Assembly: GCA_016930535.1 (NCBI GenBank)
Contig: JAFGGN010000022.1
Span: forward strand, 1-33,427
Direction of reading: 5' to 3'
Source of the DNA: a bacterium
GTDB lineage: Bacteria > Zhuqueibacterota > QNDG01 > JAFGCO01
Length of the DNA stretch: 33,427 bases
Below, piece after piece: positions 8,054 through 17,154 of this stretch (position 1 is the stretch's first letter; each line of letters begins with the position of its first letter). The translations under genes and the position numbers were made by a program. Under the pieces are notes generated by a model. It searched no databases and was not told the origin of the DNA. It was given only the letters and a program-made list of their open reading frames with translations.

Positions 8054-8461
8054 TCAGTCATTGGCATCTCCGCTCTTCTCTTCCCCGACCGCCCGTTTCG
8101 CAACCACCTCTTCCGCTGCAAAATCGCCGACGTTCCGGTTCAGCTTCATCTCGTTTTCGGATATCGTGCCCTCGTACGTGATGACCAGGTCCATGCCCTG
8201 AAAATTCAGGGTTTCCGTGAACGACACCCTGTTGCTGTCCACCTTCACATCCGTGAGCACGGATTCGTTCATCTCGCCGTTGATATCGGCTTCGGCCTTT
8301 CCCGTGATTCCGTCGTCCGTTTTTTCAAATGTGTACACGTACTTCTGCAGCCCGATCTGCGTGTCGAACGCCGCATTCCAGGATCCCACAATGTCCCCGG
8401 CGCGGACCATCAGCGGCATACAAAGAATGACCGGCAAAACCAGCATCATGATCTTTTTCAT
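8054..8461 (-). CDS. Small exported beta-rich protein of unknown function
   Basis: The product has 135 residues. ATG 8461 is preceded by AAGGGAGGG at good spacing, so the in-frame codons further upstream are excluded. The signal peptide is MKKIMMLVLPVILCMPLMVRAG, residues 1-22. The mature part reads GSWNAAFDTQIGLQKYVYTF, DGITGKAEADINGE and FQGMDLVITYEGTISENEMKLNR, an alternating pattern suggesting a compact beta-barrel. I recall similar small domains near secreted carbohydrate enzymes, but I cannot assign a function. The C-terminus (EEKSGDAND) is acidic. A tandem palindrome sits 66-93 bp upstream of the start and may control it. Confidence 0.75.
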   Translation of the reverse strand: MKKIMMLVLPVILCMPLMVRAGDIVGSWNAAFDTQIGLQKYVYTFEKTDDGITGKAEADINGEMNESVLTDVKVDSNRVSFTETLNFQGMDLVITYEGTISENEMKLNRNVGDFAAEEVVAKRAVGEEKSGDAND

Positions 8462-8526
8462 GGTCAAACCCTCCCTTTTTATAGACCACCTGCGATCAGG
8501 AACCAATAAAAATAAATCGATTCATT

Positions 8527-8554
8527 CATACTACGTAGCATACTACGTAGTATG
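8527..8554 (-). promoter_or_regulatory. Tandem palindromic operator candidate
   Basis: A 12-bp direct repeat CATACTACGTAG (8527-8538 and 8539-8550) whose second unit continues into the perfect 16-bp palindrome CATACTACGTAGTATG (8539-8554). It lies upstream of the small exported protein gene, where a dimeric repressor or activator could bind. The half-sites TACTAC/GTAGTA resemble those of BlaI/MecI-type repressors, but the spacing differs and no such regulator is encoded here. Confidence 0.5.
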
Positions 8555-8676
8555 ATAAAATGACCCAATATAATTATCTGTTTATTTGAGAATTAACAAT
8601 ACTGACATCAGGGAAACAACAGGGGCATATTACTGGTCCGGTCATCACTTTCATAAGCACTTCAGCCACACCAGAT

Positions 8677-8762
8677 CCGCCCATCTCCGTCTCACCTTTT
8701 CTCTCTGTCCCCGTTTCACTCCCCGACCCAATGACCCAATGACCCAACGACCCAACGACCTT
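8677..8762 (-). repeat. GAAACGG half-element plus GGTCATTGGGTC octad tract (E2)
   Basis: On the - strand, starting 6 bp after the KduD stop, four octads of GGTCGTTGGGTC/GGTCATTGGGTC type are followed by GGGGAGTGAAACGGGGACAG and related purine-rich sequence. The order matches the element downstream of the YcaQ-family gene and that at 33290-33378. The remaining sequence back to 8555 shows no gene. Confidence 0.7.
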
Positions 8763-8768
8763 TGTGCA

Positions 8769-9530
8769 TTACCTTGCCAGCCATCCCCCGTCCACGGCCA
8801 CCGTGTACCCGTTCATGTAATCCGACGCTGAGGAGGCCAGGAACACGCAGATGCCCTGCAGATCCTCGGGTTCACCCCAGCGGCCTGCGGGTATGCGGCC
8901 CAGAATGGCCTTGTTCCGCGCCTCGTCCTCCCGGAGCGGACGCGTGTTTTCCGTGGCCATGTATCCGGGCGCGATCGCATTGGCCTGAATGCCCTTGGGC
9001 GCAAGCTCGTTGGCCATGAGCCGTGTGAGCCCCATGACCGCGCTTTTGCTCGCCGTGTATGATGGCACGAGAATCCCGCCCTGAAAGGACAGCATGGAGG
9101 CGGTATTGATGATTTTGCCGCCTTCACCCTGCTTGATCATCTGCCTGGCCGCGGCCTGGGTCAGAAAGAACAACGCTTTCTGATTGATATTGATCACGTC
9201 GTCCCAGTCCTTTTCCGTGAAATCCGTGATGGGCGCCCTTCGGATAATACCGGCATTGTTGACCAGAATATCGATACGGCCCATTGCATCGAGTGTGGAC
9301 CTGATGATCGGTTCCACACAGTCGATCGAACCGAGATCGGCCTTGATGCCCGCAGCCTTCCGGCCCAGTTTCTGAATGGCGGCCACGGTGTCGGATGTGT
9401 CCAGTATGTCCACAGCCGCCACATCCGCACCGGCCTGTGCAAGCCCTTCGGCCATGGCACGTCCCAGTCCCCGCGCCGCTCCTGTCACGATCGCCGCCTT
9501 GCCGTCCAGTTTAAATTTGTCAAGAATCAT
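8769..9530 (-). CDS. kduD: 2-dehydro-3-deoxy-D-gluconate 5-dehydrogenase (SDR family)
   Basis: The product has 253 residues, the family's usual length. It is a short-chain dehydrogenase with the NAD-binding motif TGAARGLG (16-23), NNAG (91-94) and catalytic Ser145, Tyr158 and Lys162 (SYTASK). The segments GIIRRAPITDF, INQKALFFLTQAAARQMI, ASMLSFQGGI, APGYMATENT and RIPAGRWGEPEDL match KduD closely, separating it from FabG-like relatives. KduD reduces 2,5-diketo-3-deoxygluconate to 2-keto-3-deoxygluconate in the cytoplasm during breakdown of pectin or other uronate polymers, which fits the beta-helix protein in this window. GAGGGG precedes the ATG. A CAAAGAAC repeat separates it from the transporter gene upstream, and octad repeats follow its stop. 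No kduI lies alongside. Confidence 0.9.
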   Translation of the reverse strand: MILDKFKLDGKAAIVTGAARGLGRAMAEGLAQAGADVAAVDILDTSDTVAAIQKLGRKAAGIKADLGSIDCVEPIIRSTLDAMGRIDILVNNAGIIRRAPITDFTEKDWDDVININQKALFFLTQAAARQMIKQGEGGKIINTASMLSFQGGILVPSYTASKSAVMGLTRLMANELAPKGIQANAIAPGYMATENTRPLREDEARNKAILGRIPAGRWGEPEDLQGICVFLASSASDYMNGYTVAVDGGWLAR

Positions 9531-9542
9531 AATCCAATTCCC

Positions 9543-9590
9543 CTCTTCTATCTTTGTTCTTTGCTCTTTGCTCTTTGTTCTTGCCGTTAA
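9543..9590 (-). repeat. CAAAGAAC heptad tract (C2)
   Basis: On the - strand GCAAGAACAAAGAGCAAAGA heptads begin at the transporter stop and end just before the KduD ribosome-binding region, in sense orientation relative to the preceding gene. Confidence 0.7.
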
Positions 9591-10969
9591 TTAAAGCTTT
9601 TGCCCAGAATGATCACCGAATAAACAATCCACCCGATGGCCAGCGGCGCGACGAAACGCAGCAGAAAGATCCACAATCCATGCAGCCTGAACGGACCGTG
9701 CCCTTCCTCCACTTCTTTTCTGGAGAAGGCTTTGGGCAGAATCCAGCCCACGAACAGGGCGATCAGAATCCCGCCGACCGGCAGGAACCAGTTGGAGGCC
9801 AGGTAATCCATGGTATCGAAAATTCCCTGGGATTTGCCGCCGAGCGGCCGTATCACGGACAGTCCCTGCACCGCTCCCAGTGAAAGGGCCGACAGAATCC
9901 CGAATGCAAAAATCGTCAGGCCCATCAGCAGTGTGGCGCGGATTCTGGACCAGTTAAGCTGATCGATAAAGAAGGCGACCACCACTTCCAGAAGCGAAAT
10001 AGTGGATGTCAATGCGGCGAAACCGACCAGTATGTAGAACAGCGGAGAAAGAATAAATCCGCCATGCATGCTGTAAAACAGTTTGGGCAGGGTGGTGAAC
10101 ATCACGCCGATGCTGGCCGAAAACTGGGTCCGGTCCGCTTCGGGCAGGCTGAAAATCAGCGAAAACATGACCACGCAGGCCATGAGTGCAATCAGCGTAT
10201 CCATCACACAGACCAGTGCGGCCGAACGCGGAACGGATTCATCCTTCTTCATATAACTGCCGTATGTAATAATGGCGCCCATGCCCAGGCTCAGTGTGAA
10301 GAAGGCGTGGCCCACGGCTTCGAGAAGACTGTCCGGTGAAATCTGGCAAGGTTTGAACAGGAATCGAATGGCTTCCGGAAAACCGCTGGACCAGGCACTT
10401 GTAATGACAAGGATAAGCAGAATGCCGAAGAGAACGGGCATCAGAATCGTGGTGAGCCTTTCAATACCGCTTTTCACACCGAATATCACGACCGTCATGG
10501 AAAAGATCATAAACAGGGCATGATATCCGATCTGGGCGAAGGGCCGGGACAGAAATAGGCCGAACTGGTCCCCCAAAGTGGCCGCGGTTTCCGGGCCGAA
10601 TCCGCGTATCGACCAGCCCACACTCTTGATGAAATAATGCACGGTCCAGCCTGCCACCACACTGTAATAGGAAAGAATCACGAAGCCGGTCATGATACCG
10701 AGCCAGCCGATAATGCTCCATCCCGGTTTTTTCAGGGCCAGAAACGCAGCCACCGGGCTTTTCTGCGTGGAACGCCCGATGACGATTTCAGCGATCATGA
10801 TGGGCAGTCCGACGACGGCGACGGCCAGAAGATACACGAGGACAAAGGATCCGCCGTTGTTCTCGAAAGTCATGTACGGAAATTTCCATATATTGCCCAG
10901 ACCGATGGCGGACCCGGCTGCGGCAAGAATAAATCCCAGACGGCTGAAGCTGCCTCGTTCCTTGGTCAT
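9587..10969 (-). CDS. Sodium-dependent transporter of the neurotransmitter:sodium symporter (NSS/SNF) family
   Basis: The product has 460 residues. ATG 10969 is chosen because AAGGAGGTGA lies 8 bp upstream; the GTG at 10981 falls inside that site. TM1 carries the family signature FILAAAGSAIGLGNIWKFPY, which contains the unwound Na+/substrate site in LeuT-fold transporters, followed by NNGGSFVLVYL and GLPIMIAEIVIGR in TM2. About eleven or twelve hydrophobic segments follow, including FFTLSLGMGAIITYGSY in the TM6 position. It should couple uptake of an amino acid or related small molecule to Na+ in the inner membrane; the substrate cannot be predicted. It follows Lon on the same strand after about 110 bp with no clear terminator between. 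Confidence 0.92.
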   Translation of the reverse strand: MTKERGSFSRLGFILAAAGSAIGLGNIWKFPYMTFENNGGSFVLVYLLAVAVVGLPIMIAEIVIGRSTQKSPVAAFLALKKPGWSIIGWLGIMTGFVILSYYSVVAGWTVHYFIKSVGWSIRGFGPETAATLGDQFGLFLSRPFAQIGYHALFMIFSMTVVIFGVKSGIERLTTILMPVLFGILLILVITSAWSSGFPEAIRFLFKPCQISPDSLLEAVGHAFFTLSLGMGAIITYGSYMKKDESVPRSAALVCVMDTLIALMACVVMFSLIFSLPEADRTQFSASIGVMFTTLPKLFYSMHGGFILSPLFYILVGFAALTSTISLLEVVVAFFIDQLNWSRIRATLLMGLTIFAFGILSALSLGAVQGLSVIRPLGGKSQGIFDTMDYLASNWFLPVGGILIALFVGWILPKAFSRKEVEEGHGPFRLHGLWIFLLRFVAPLAIGWIVYSVIILGKSFN

Positions 10970-11078
10970 CGGATGCGTCACCTCCTTTTTCGGTTCGGGT
11001 CATCAGAAATTCGGTCAGGGTTTTTGGCGGCAATACCGCATCTGAGACAGGGTAAAAATCCCGTTACGGCTTTTCCTG

Positions 11079-13481
11079 TCACACGATATCGTTCTGAGTA
11101 CGGCTTGTATTCGGGGACCGCGGCTTCCGTCCGTTCTTCAATGTCAGGCTGAACACTTCCCCGAGCCATTCCACAAAATAAAAGGTCATTTTTTTTCGGA
11201 GATGTTCCGGTATTTCTTCCAGATCCTTTTCGTTCAGTTTCGGCAGTATCACCTTTTGTATACCGGACCGTTTCGCGGCGAGCACTTTCTCCTTGATTCC
11301 GCCTACCGGCAGCACCTTGCCCCTGAGCGTGATTTCGCCGGTCATGGCAATATCGTGCCGGACCGGACGCTGCGTCAGCAGGGAAGCCAGGGCCGTGGAC
11401 AGGGTGACGCCGGCCGAGGGGCCGTCCTTGGGCGTGGCCCCCTCCGGAATATGAATATGCAGATCATGCTTCTGAAAATAATCCGCTTCTATGTTGAAAT
11501 CACCGGCCCGGCTGCGGATGTACGAGAGCGCAGCCTGCGCGGATTCCTTCATGACATCGCCCAGCTGACCGGTCAGCACGAGTCCCTTGTTACCGGACAT
11601 TGTCGTCGCTTCGACAAAAAGAATCACACCGCCCACGGATGTCCATGCAAGGCCCGTGGCCACGCCGATTTCGTCCCGGCGTTCCGCCATTTCGGAAAAA
11701 TATTTGCGTGCACCCAGGAGTTCCGTGACCTTTTCGGGATCGACCGATATTTTCTGAATCTGATTCTCGGCGATCAGGCGCGCCGCCTTCCTGCAGCAGG
11801 ATCCGATCTCCCTTTCCAGGTTCCGGACGCCGGCCTCACGTGTATAATCGGAAATAAGCCGCCGTATGGCCTTGTCCGTAAACCGGATCTGGGATTTTTT
11901 CAGCCCGTTTTCCTCACGCTGACGCGGCACGAGATACTGACGCGCGATCTGCAGCTTTTCATCCTCGATGTAGCCCGCAAGCCGGAGAACCTCCATCCGG
12001 TCCAGAAGCGGCCGGGGAATCGTATCGAGCACATTGGCTGTCGTGATAAACATGACCCTGGACAGATCGTAGGGCACTTCGAGATAATGATCCGAAAAGG
12101 CCGTATTCTGTTCCGGATCCAGCACCTCGAGCAATGCCGAAGCCGGATCGCCCCTGAAATCCATGCCGACTTTATCGATTTCATCCAGCATGAAAACCGG
12201 ATTGCTGGATTTGGCCTTCTTGATTCCCTGAATGATGCGTCCGGGAAGCGAACCGATATAGGTCCTGCGATGCCCGCGGATTTCGGCTTCATCCCGCATG
12301 CCGCCGAGTGAATAGCGCACGAATTCACGACCCATGGCCCTGGCAATACTGCGGCCGAGGGACGTTTTACCCACGCCCGGAGGGCCGACAAAACAGAGTA
12401 TGGGGCCCTTGCTGCTTTCCTTCAGTTTCCGAACGGCCAGAAATTCGAGGATGCGGTCCTTCACATCCTCAAGGCCGTAATGATCCGCATCCAGAATTTC
12501 CTTGGCCTGCGGAATATCGATGCGGTCCTCCGTACCTTTCTGCCACGGCAGGCTGATCAGCCAGTCCAGATAGGTCCGGGAAACCGTATACTCGGCTGCC
12601 TGCGGCGGCATCTTCGACAGGCGGTCCAGTTCTTTTTCGGCCGCTTCCAATGCTTCGGCAGACATGCCGGCTTTTTTAATCTTTTCTTTCAGCTCGTCGA
12701 TTTCGGCCGTTCGCTCATCCTTGTCCCCGAGTTCCTTCTGAATGGCCTTCATCTGCTCGCGGAGAAAATACTCCCTCTGGCTGTCCTCGATCTTGGTTTT
12801 GACTTCAGTCTGTATTTTATTACCCAGTTTCAGCAGTTCCAGTTCACGCGACAGGTATTCCAGCAGTTTTGTCAGCCTGGTTTCCACATCCAGGGCCTCG
12901 AGTATATTCTGCCGTTCCGTAATCGCGATCTTGAGGTTCGATATAATCAAATCGGCGAGCCGGCCCGGATTCTCCACATTGTCGATGGCCTGACCGAGCT
13001 CTTCCGGCAGCAGAGGCGACAGCGAGACAATTTCCTGAAAGATTTCGAGAACCTCGCGGCGCAGCGCCTCGACCTTGACAGAAACACTGGTATCTTCAGG
13101 GATCAGCGCCACTTTTCCCTTGGGAAACGGCTTATGCTGGGTGATTTTTTCAAGACGGATCCTGGTCAGTCCCTGAACCATGAGCCCCATGCTCCCGTCG
13201 GGAATGCGGAACATTTTCAGGATAAAGACAGCCGTGCCGACCGGATACAGATTATCCCGCCGGCCGTCTTCTTCCGTGGAACGGATGCCGAAAAGTCCGA
13301 CAATTTTCCGGTCGCTCAACGCTTCGTTAATCACGCTCATCCGCTCTTCATCCGTGATGATGATGGGTGCGACGACATACGGAAAAACGAGTATATTGGC
13401 CATGGGAAGAAGCGGCAATTCATCGGGAATAACCGGCATTTCATTGAAATCACTGAGATGATGTAAAAGATTCGCATTCAT
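11079..13481 (-). CDS. lon: ATP-dependent protease La
   Basis: The product has 800 residues, the normal length for LonA. The N-terminal substrate-binding domain begins at about residue 22 ([19 protein letters not shown]). The central helical region ends near 300. The AAA+ module has Walker A GPPGVGKT (366-373), Walker B VFMLDEID (429-436) and [10 protein letters not shown] before it. The C-terminal protease domain carries the Ser-Lys dyad: Ser689 in KDGPSAG and Lys732 in GGIKEK, aligned with E. coli S679/K722. Lon degrades misfolded and regulatory proteins in the cytoplasm. It starts 6 bp after the Hsp20 gene, so chaperone and protease are probably co-transcribed in one proteostasis unit. No strong ribosome site precedes the ATG, suggesting translational coupling. 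Confidence 0.97.
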   Translation of the reverse strand: MNANLLHHLSDFNEMPVIPDELPLLPMANILVFPYVVAPIIITDEERMSVINEALSDRKIVGLFGIRSTEEDGRRDNLYPVGTAVFILKMFRIPDGSMGLMVQGLTRIRLEKITQHKPFPKGKVALIPEDTSVSVKVEALRREVLEIFQEIVSLSPLLPEELGQAIDNVENPGRLADLIISNLKIAITERQNILEALDVETRLTKLLEYLSRELELLKLGNKIQTEVKTKIEDSQREYFLREQMKAIQKELGDKDERTAEIDELKEKIKKAGMSAEALEAAEKELDRLSKMPPQAAEYTVSRTYLDWLISLPWQKGTEDRIDIPQAKEILDADHYGLEDVKDRILEFLAVRKLKESSKGPILCFVGPPGVGKTSLGRSIARAMGREFVRYSLGGMRDEAEIRGHRRTYIGSLPGRIIQGIKKAKSSNPVFMLDEIDKVGMDFRGDPASALLEVLDPEQNTAFSDHYLEVPYDLSRVMFITTANVLDTIPRPLLDRMEVLRLAGYIEDEKLQIARQYLVPRQREENGLKKSQIRFTDKAIRRLISDYTREAGVRNLEREIGSCCRKAARLIAENQIQKISVDPEKVTELLGARKYFSEMAERRDEIGVATGLAWTSVGGVILFVEATTMSGNKGLVLTGQLGDVMKESAQAALSYIRSRAGDFNIEADYFQKHDLHIHIPEGATPKDGPSAGVTLSTALASLLTQRPVRHDIAMTGEITLRGKVLPVGGIKEKVLAAKRSGIQKVILPKLNEKDLEEIPEHLRKKMTFYFVEWLGEVFSLTLKNGRKPRSPNTSRTQNDIV

Positions 13482-13487
13482 GAAGAT

Positions 13488-13943
13488 TTATTCCACATTG
13501 ATATCGATTGAATCGTTGAGAGAGAGCTGTATTTTGGGGAGCCTGACTTCCAGAAAACCGTCCCTGTAATGGGCCGCAAGATGGTCCAGATTCACATCAC
13601 CCGGCATGGGAATCCGCTGTTCGAACGGACCATAATGAATTTCCATTTTATGGTATCTTCTGCGTTCGGAAGGCGGCACCGCCTTTCTCACACCGCGTAT
13701 GTGCAGAATGCCCTGCTGATATGTGATCGATACATCTTTCACGTCCACCTGAGGCAGTTCCAGAATCACGACGAATTCCTCTTCGGTTTCAAAAAAATCC
13801 GTGGGAGGCTTCCAGTGAAGTCCCTTCCGGTAAAGCGAGGGATAGGCGGAACCGAAAAAATTGGAGAAAATGAGATCGAATTCATCCTCTACCAGACTCA
13901 TCAGATCCCATTGATCCAGCCTCGTCGTTTTGGGTGAAGCCAT
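13488..13943 (-). CDS. Hsp20/alpha-crystallin small heat-shock protein
   Basis: The product has 151 residues. ATG 13943 (MASPKTTRLDQWDL) is chosen because AGAAGGAG lies 8 bp upstream. The alpha-crystallin domain spans about residues 43-140: PPTDFFETEEEFVVILELPQV, ILHIRGVRK, YGPFEQRIPMPGDVNLD and the closing YRDGFLEVRLPK, close to the usual GxLxIxxPK ending. Small heat-shock proteins hold unfolding proteins in a refoldable or degradable state without ATP. It is directly upstream of lon (6-bp gap). No CIRCE element or clear heat-shock promoter is visible; a TTTTCCCGGGAAAA palindrome lies about 95 bp upstream. Confidence 0.93.
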   Translation of the reverse strand: MASPKTTRLDQWDLMSLVEDEFDLIFSNFFGSAYPSLYRKGLHWKPPTDFFETEEEFVVILELPQVDVKDVSITYQQGILHIRGVRKAVPPSERRRYHKMEIHYGPFEQRIPMPGDVNLDHLAAHYRDGFLEVRLPKIQLSLNDSIDINVE

Positions 13944-14036
13944 GTGTCTTTCTCCTTCTGTCACCGGATATGACTCTCTTTCCGGCTGTTTGTCCGGTCA
14001 TGAATACGGACAGTACCTGCATGTTCGGGAAAGGTT

Positions 14037-14050
14037 TTTTCCCGGGAAAA
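14037..14050. promoter_or_regulatory. 14-bp palindrome upstream of hsp20-lon
   Basis: TTTTCCCGGGAAAA is a perfect palindrome about 95 bp upstream of the hsp20 start. It could be an operator, but palindromes of this length also occur by chance. The rest of the 13944-14203 gap shows no gene. Confidence 0.25.
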
Positions 14051-14203
14051 GATGTCAGACAATATAGGATTTTTCATCGAATAAATCAACCATACTCTCG
14101 GTTTCCAAAGAGAAATCCGGGACCGGGAGATGGCCGCTGAATCTCAACAGAGAGCGCATTCCCCGCTGCCTGCGGCAGGGAGCTGCAATCCTGAAGCACG
14201 GGA

Positions 14204-14611
14204 CTAACAGATAAACTTTTTCATCCATATCCCGTGTATGTTGCAGTCCGAGACCGCGATGCAATGCGCACCGGCGGGGATTTTCAGATAGAATACGGTT
14301 GCGGGCCGGGAAAGCACGGGATGCAGACCGGACCGGACGATCTCGATCCGGTTTTCATCGTAGATCCTGAATTCAGAAATATGATGTTCCGCGGTTTGCG
14401 GATGGCTGACCTCTACATGGATAACAGCCATATCGTCTTCCCTGCTGACCTGCACTTCAGGAATATGCTTTTCGTAGGACAGCTCTTTATACTGCCATCC
14501 CCCTTCGAGTTTGACGGCTTCCCCGTCGCCGGATGCCTGCTGTGTGAATGCATCCGCTGCCAGGGCCGCCGAGACGGCGGCAGTCATGCCTAAGGCTTTT
14601 CTGCGGTTCAT
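14204..14611 (-). CDS. Exported superoxide reductase (desulfoferrodoxin iron-binding domain)
   Basis: The product has 135 residues from ATG 14611, placed 7 bp after GGAGG; the adjacent ATG 14614 is possible. Counting from 14614, the iron site is complete: His50 in the EKHIP loop, His71 in SHPQT, His77, Cys124 and His127 in CNIHGIW, the four-His one-Cys arrangement of superoxide reductase, with Glu48-Lys49 as the lid. The enzyme reduces superoxide to peroxide without making oxygen, typical of anaerobes. It lacks the N-terminal rubredoxin-like domain and instead begins MNRRKALGMTAAVSAALAADA, a twin-arginine-type leader, implying folded, metal-loaded export to the periplasm. It sits upstream of hsp20-lon on the same strand but is separated by 260 bp. 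Confidence 0.85.
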   Translation of the reverse strand: MNRRKALGMTAAVSAALAADAFTQQASGDGEAVKLEGGWQYKELSYEKHIPEVQVSREDDMAVIHVEVSHPQTAEHHISEFRIYDENRIEIVRSGLHPVLSRPATVFYLKIPAGAHCIAVSDCNIHGIWMKKFIC

Positions 14612-14711
14612 CATCGGGCCTCCAATATCTGTTTGAAAATTTGGACTATTGAGGAATTAAATATAACGTAGTTTCATGTCGCTCATGACGGTGTGAAAGC
14701 ATCGGATCACT

Positions 14712-15203
14712 TCAGTTTCTGATGAACTCAATATCATCGTCACCCAATTCAGGAGGAATGTCTTCAGATTCGGATTGTTCCGGTTCGGCAGATTCGATCT
14801 GATCCTTCAGCTCATCATCGATATGCCGTTTCAGTAATTTGTAAATCATCTGCAGCAGTTTTTCAGGAGAATCCTTGCCTTTGACGCTGTAATAGTTGGC
14901 ACCCAGGTTGATCGCCCTTTGAACATCATAAATGTCCTTTAAACTCGTCAATACAAGGACCGGAATATGTTTTGTCATCTCGTCACTGCGTATTTTCTTG
15001 AGAATGCTCAGACCGTGACAATCCGGAAGCATCATGTCCAGAATTACCACGTCCGGAATATGCTGATGCGCCAGTTTCCACCCATCCTGTCCGGTGCCGG
15101 CTTCAAGAACCTGAAATCCCTTCATTTCAAAGGTTCTCTTGTACAATGTTCTTACCGTGAGCGAATCCTCGATAAGCAGAATCAGGATTTTGCGCACCGG
15201 CAT
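14712..15203 (-). CDS. Stand-alone response regulator (REC domain) with acidic tail
   Basis: The product has 163 residues. ATG 15203 follows AAAGGAGA at good spacing; the open frame upstream to 15257 is not needed. One receiver domain fills residues 5-128: acidic pocket Glu12/Asp13 (LIEDS), phosphoacceptor Asp56 (VVILDMMLP), Thr86 (LVLTS) and Lys108 (SVKGKDS). The remaining tail (IESAEPEQSESEDIPPELGD) is strongly acidic with no DNA-binding or enzymatic domain, so it probably acts by protein contact, like CheY or Spo0F-type relays. No histidine kinase lies nearby, so partner and output are unknown. Confidence 0.9.
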   Translation of the reverse strand: MPVRKILILLIEDSLTVRTLYKRTFEMKGFQVLEAGTGQDGWKLAHQHIPDVVILDMMLPDCHGLSILKKIRSDEMTKHIPVLVLTSLKDIYDVQRAINLGANYYSVKGKDSPEKLLQMIYKLLKRHIDDELKDQIESAEPEQSESEDIPPELGDDDIEFIRN

Positions 15204-15393
15204 AGGGTCTCTCCTTTCATGTACTGCAAATTGGAATCCCTGCAGGATCATGACCAATTGATCACAATAAAACCAATTTTTTAATAAATGGCAAGCATTT
15301 TATTGTTTTTCTTAGTGCTTAAAGCCATTTTTCATCGGCCATTTATTATTCCGCCCCGAATGTGTGCATATAATGTGCCAAAAAAACAGCGAT

Positions 15394-16917
15394 TTACACA
15401 TATATTCTCTGTTCACCGGCACTGGTGACGAAAATTCCCTTTTCACCGGATACCGGACACACGACCGTACATATACCGCAGCCCACACACAGGGATTCAT
15501 CCACGTATGGGAGCAGTACCGTGTTTTCCCGGCCGTCTATGGCGATCACGGTCGTTTCACGGAAACGGATGGCCTTTGTCTCCACCGGGCAATGCTCCTC
15601 GCAGACCAGGCAGGTTTCCCCGTAATACCAGGGAATACAGCGCGTTTTGTCGAACTGTGCGGTTCCCATTTTGGTCCGGTGCTTTTGCTCCAGTGTCAGT
15701 TTGCTTATGGCACCCGTGGGACAGACCTGACCGCACATGTTGCAATTGTACTCGCAATAACCCGAAGGTGTGAGCAGCCGGGGCGTGGCCAGTCCTCCGG
15801 GTCCGCTTTCAAATCCCGTAAAATGCAGTCCCTTTCCCGCGGTCGAGCACACCCGGATACATTCACCGCACCGGATGCACCGGTCGAGGAACGCATCTTC
15901 ATTCAGGGATCCCGGAGGCCTGACCACCTTGCTCTTTTTAACGGAAGAAATGAATGCGGTATTGACCAGTCCCAGAGTGACGAGTCCGCTCAGGCCGGCT
16001 CCGAGCAGACGCCTGCGCGAAAGATCCACCGGCTGCGGGGACGGCCGTCCCTTCCACCCGAACCGGACGGCTCCGGTGGGGCATATCGCCTGACAGTCCA
16101 TGCAGTTGATACATTCCGTGTGATCCGTAATCAGGGGATCCGGATGAATGGCGCCCATGCGGCAGTCGCTCTGACATTTGCCGCATTGGGTACAGGCATC
16201 CGTCACGATTCGTCTGTATCCCCTGAAAATGGAAAAAAGACCCAGGAGGGCACCCAGGGGGCACAGATTTCTGCACCAGAAACGTTTTGCGGCAAATGAC
16301 AGGAACAGGATGATAAAAAACATCAGGCCGATCACGAAAAGCCCGCGGAAGGCCGGCAGGGTTACGGGCAGCAGGTATCCGGTGAGCGCATCCTGGACCA
16401 GATAAGAAAAATCCTCAAGAAACGGGATCGCCGAAATGAGCCGCAGGAGACCGAACATGAAATAAACGAAAAGCGGGTGTATCAATGCGGTCACGGTCCG
16501 TGTATACAGTGATACCGGAGACAGCCATCCGGCCAGATTCACCGAAAACAATGCGGCGGTCAGCAGGAGCACCAGCAGGAAATACTTGATCCAGCGGAAC
16601 GGATGGTCTCCCGTTTTTTTATTGCCTGCCCTGCGGTTTGCGGATGCGTCAAAAGCATCCAGTGTGCTGCCGAGCGGGCAGATCCAGCCGCAGAACATGC
16701 GCCCCAGGAAGAGGGTGACGGCCAGAACGGCTAGGGCCGGGATAAACCGCAGCCAGACGAAGCGCCCGGCCATCGAAGCGGCGAGAACCGCAAGCGCATC
16801 CATGCGTAAAAACAGATCCACAGGCATCCATGATTTCAGAGGGTACGAAGCAAACAGGAAAAAGCAGAAAAACAAAACGATGCCCGCGATTTGCGTGATT
16901 CGCCGTGCCGTTCTCAT
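15394..16917 (-). CDS. Membrane polyferredoxin, NapH-like and NapG-like fusion
   Basis: The product has 507 residues; AAGGAGAT precedes the ATG. Residues 1-235 form a NapH-type membrane region of about five helices with two CxxxCP motifs (CGWICPLG at 76, CRNLCPLG at 215). Two 4Fe-4S clusters follow (CTQCGKCQSDC at 242; CINCMDCQAICP at 269). SRRRLLGAGLSGLVTLGLV (300-318) resembles the Tat leader of a NapG/MauM ferredoxin, now internal. The last part holds further cluster motifs (CIRCGECIRVC 347; CEYNCNMCGQVCP 388; CLVCEEHCP 436; CVGCGICTVVCP 477). The architecture suggests a quinol-linked electron conduit across the inner membrane, feeding a periplasmic partner. That partner may be the DUF362 protein encoded upstream on the same strand; this is inference from context. 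Confidence 0.88.
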   Translation of the reverse strand: MRTARRITQIAGIVLFFCFFLFASYPLKSWMPVDLFLRMDALAVLAASMAGRFVWLRFIPALAVLAVTLFLGRMFCGWICPLGSTLDAFDASANRRAGNKKTGDHPFRWIKYFLLVLLLTAALFSVNLAGWLSPVSLYTRTVTALIHPLFVYFMFGLLRLISAIPFLEDFSYLVQDALTGYLLPVTLPAFRGLFVIGLMFFIILFLSFAAKRFWCRNLCPLGALLGLFSIFRGYRRIVTDACTQCGKCQSDCRMGAIHPDPLITDHTECINCMDCQAICPTGAVRFGWKGRPSPQPVDLSRRRLLGAGLSGLVTLGLVNTAFISSVKKSKVVRPPGSLNEDAFLDRCIRCGECIRVCSTAGKGLHFTGFESGPGGLATPRLLTPSGYCEYNCNMCGQVCPTGAISKLTLEQKHRTKMGTAQFDKTRCIPWYYGETCLVCEEHCPVETKAIRFRETTVIAIDGRENTVLLPYVDESLCVGCGICTVVCPVSGEKGIFVTSAGEQRIYV

Positions 16918-16992
16918 ATGGATCTCCTTCTTGACAACGCAGCCTTCCGCCGGCCATGCTGTATACCGGCACTTATGTTTGATTCAGGTTGT

Positions 16993-17085
16993 TGAAACGG
17001 AGCTTCGGAGAAACGGTGAAGAAAATGACGGACCATGCCGCTGAAATTACCGCTCTTTTTTCTCCGTTTCTCCGTCTCCCACCTC
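16993..17085 (-). repeat. GAAACGGAG hairpin repeat (DH3)
   Basis: Perfect 11-bp arms CGGAGAAACGG (17006-17016) and CCGTTTCTCCG (17064-17074) around a 47-nt loop. TGAAACGGAGCTTCGGAGA (16993-17011) is found again exactly at 32903-32921. The element lies between the DUF362 gene and the polyferredoxin gene. Confidence 0.65.
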
Positions 17086-17111
17086 TCTCCGCGTCGCTGC
17101 AGGCCTTGCAG

Positions 17112-17152
17112 TTTCATTCCTTTGTTCTTTGTTCTTTATTCTTTGTTCTTGC
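17112..17152 (-). repeat. CAAAGAAC heptad tract (C3)
   Basis: On the - strand GCAAGAACAAAGAATAAAGA heptads begin a few bases after the DUF362 stop, in sense orientation. Confidence 0.7.
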
Positions 17153-17154
17153 TT

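Noticed and set aside
8464..8495. TTGGTT-17-TATAAA promoter for the small exported protein gene
   Set aside because: The predicted start of transcription would fall inside the ribosome-binding site, so it cannot drive normal translation of that gene.
8722..8762. Period-8 GACCCAATGACCCAACGACC tract as a CRISPR-like array
   Set aside because: Units are 8 bp, contiguous and degenerate, with no spacers and no cas genes.
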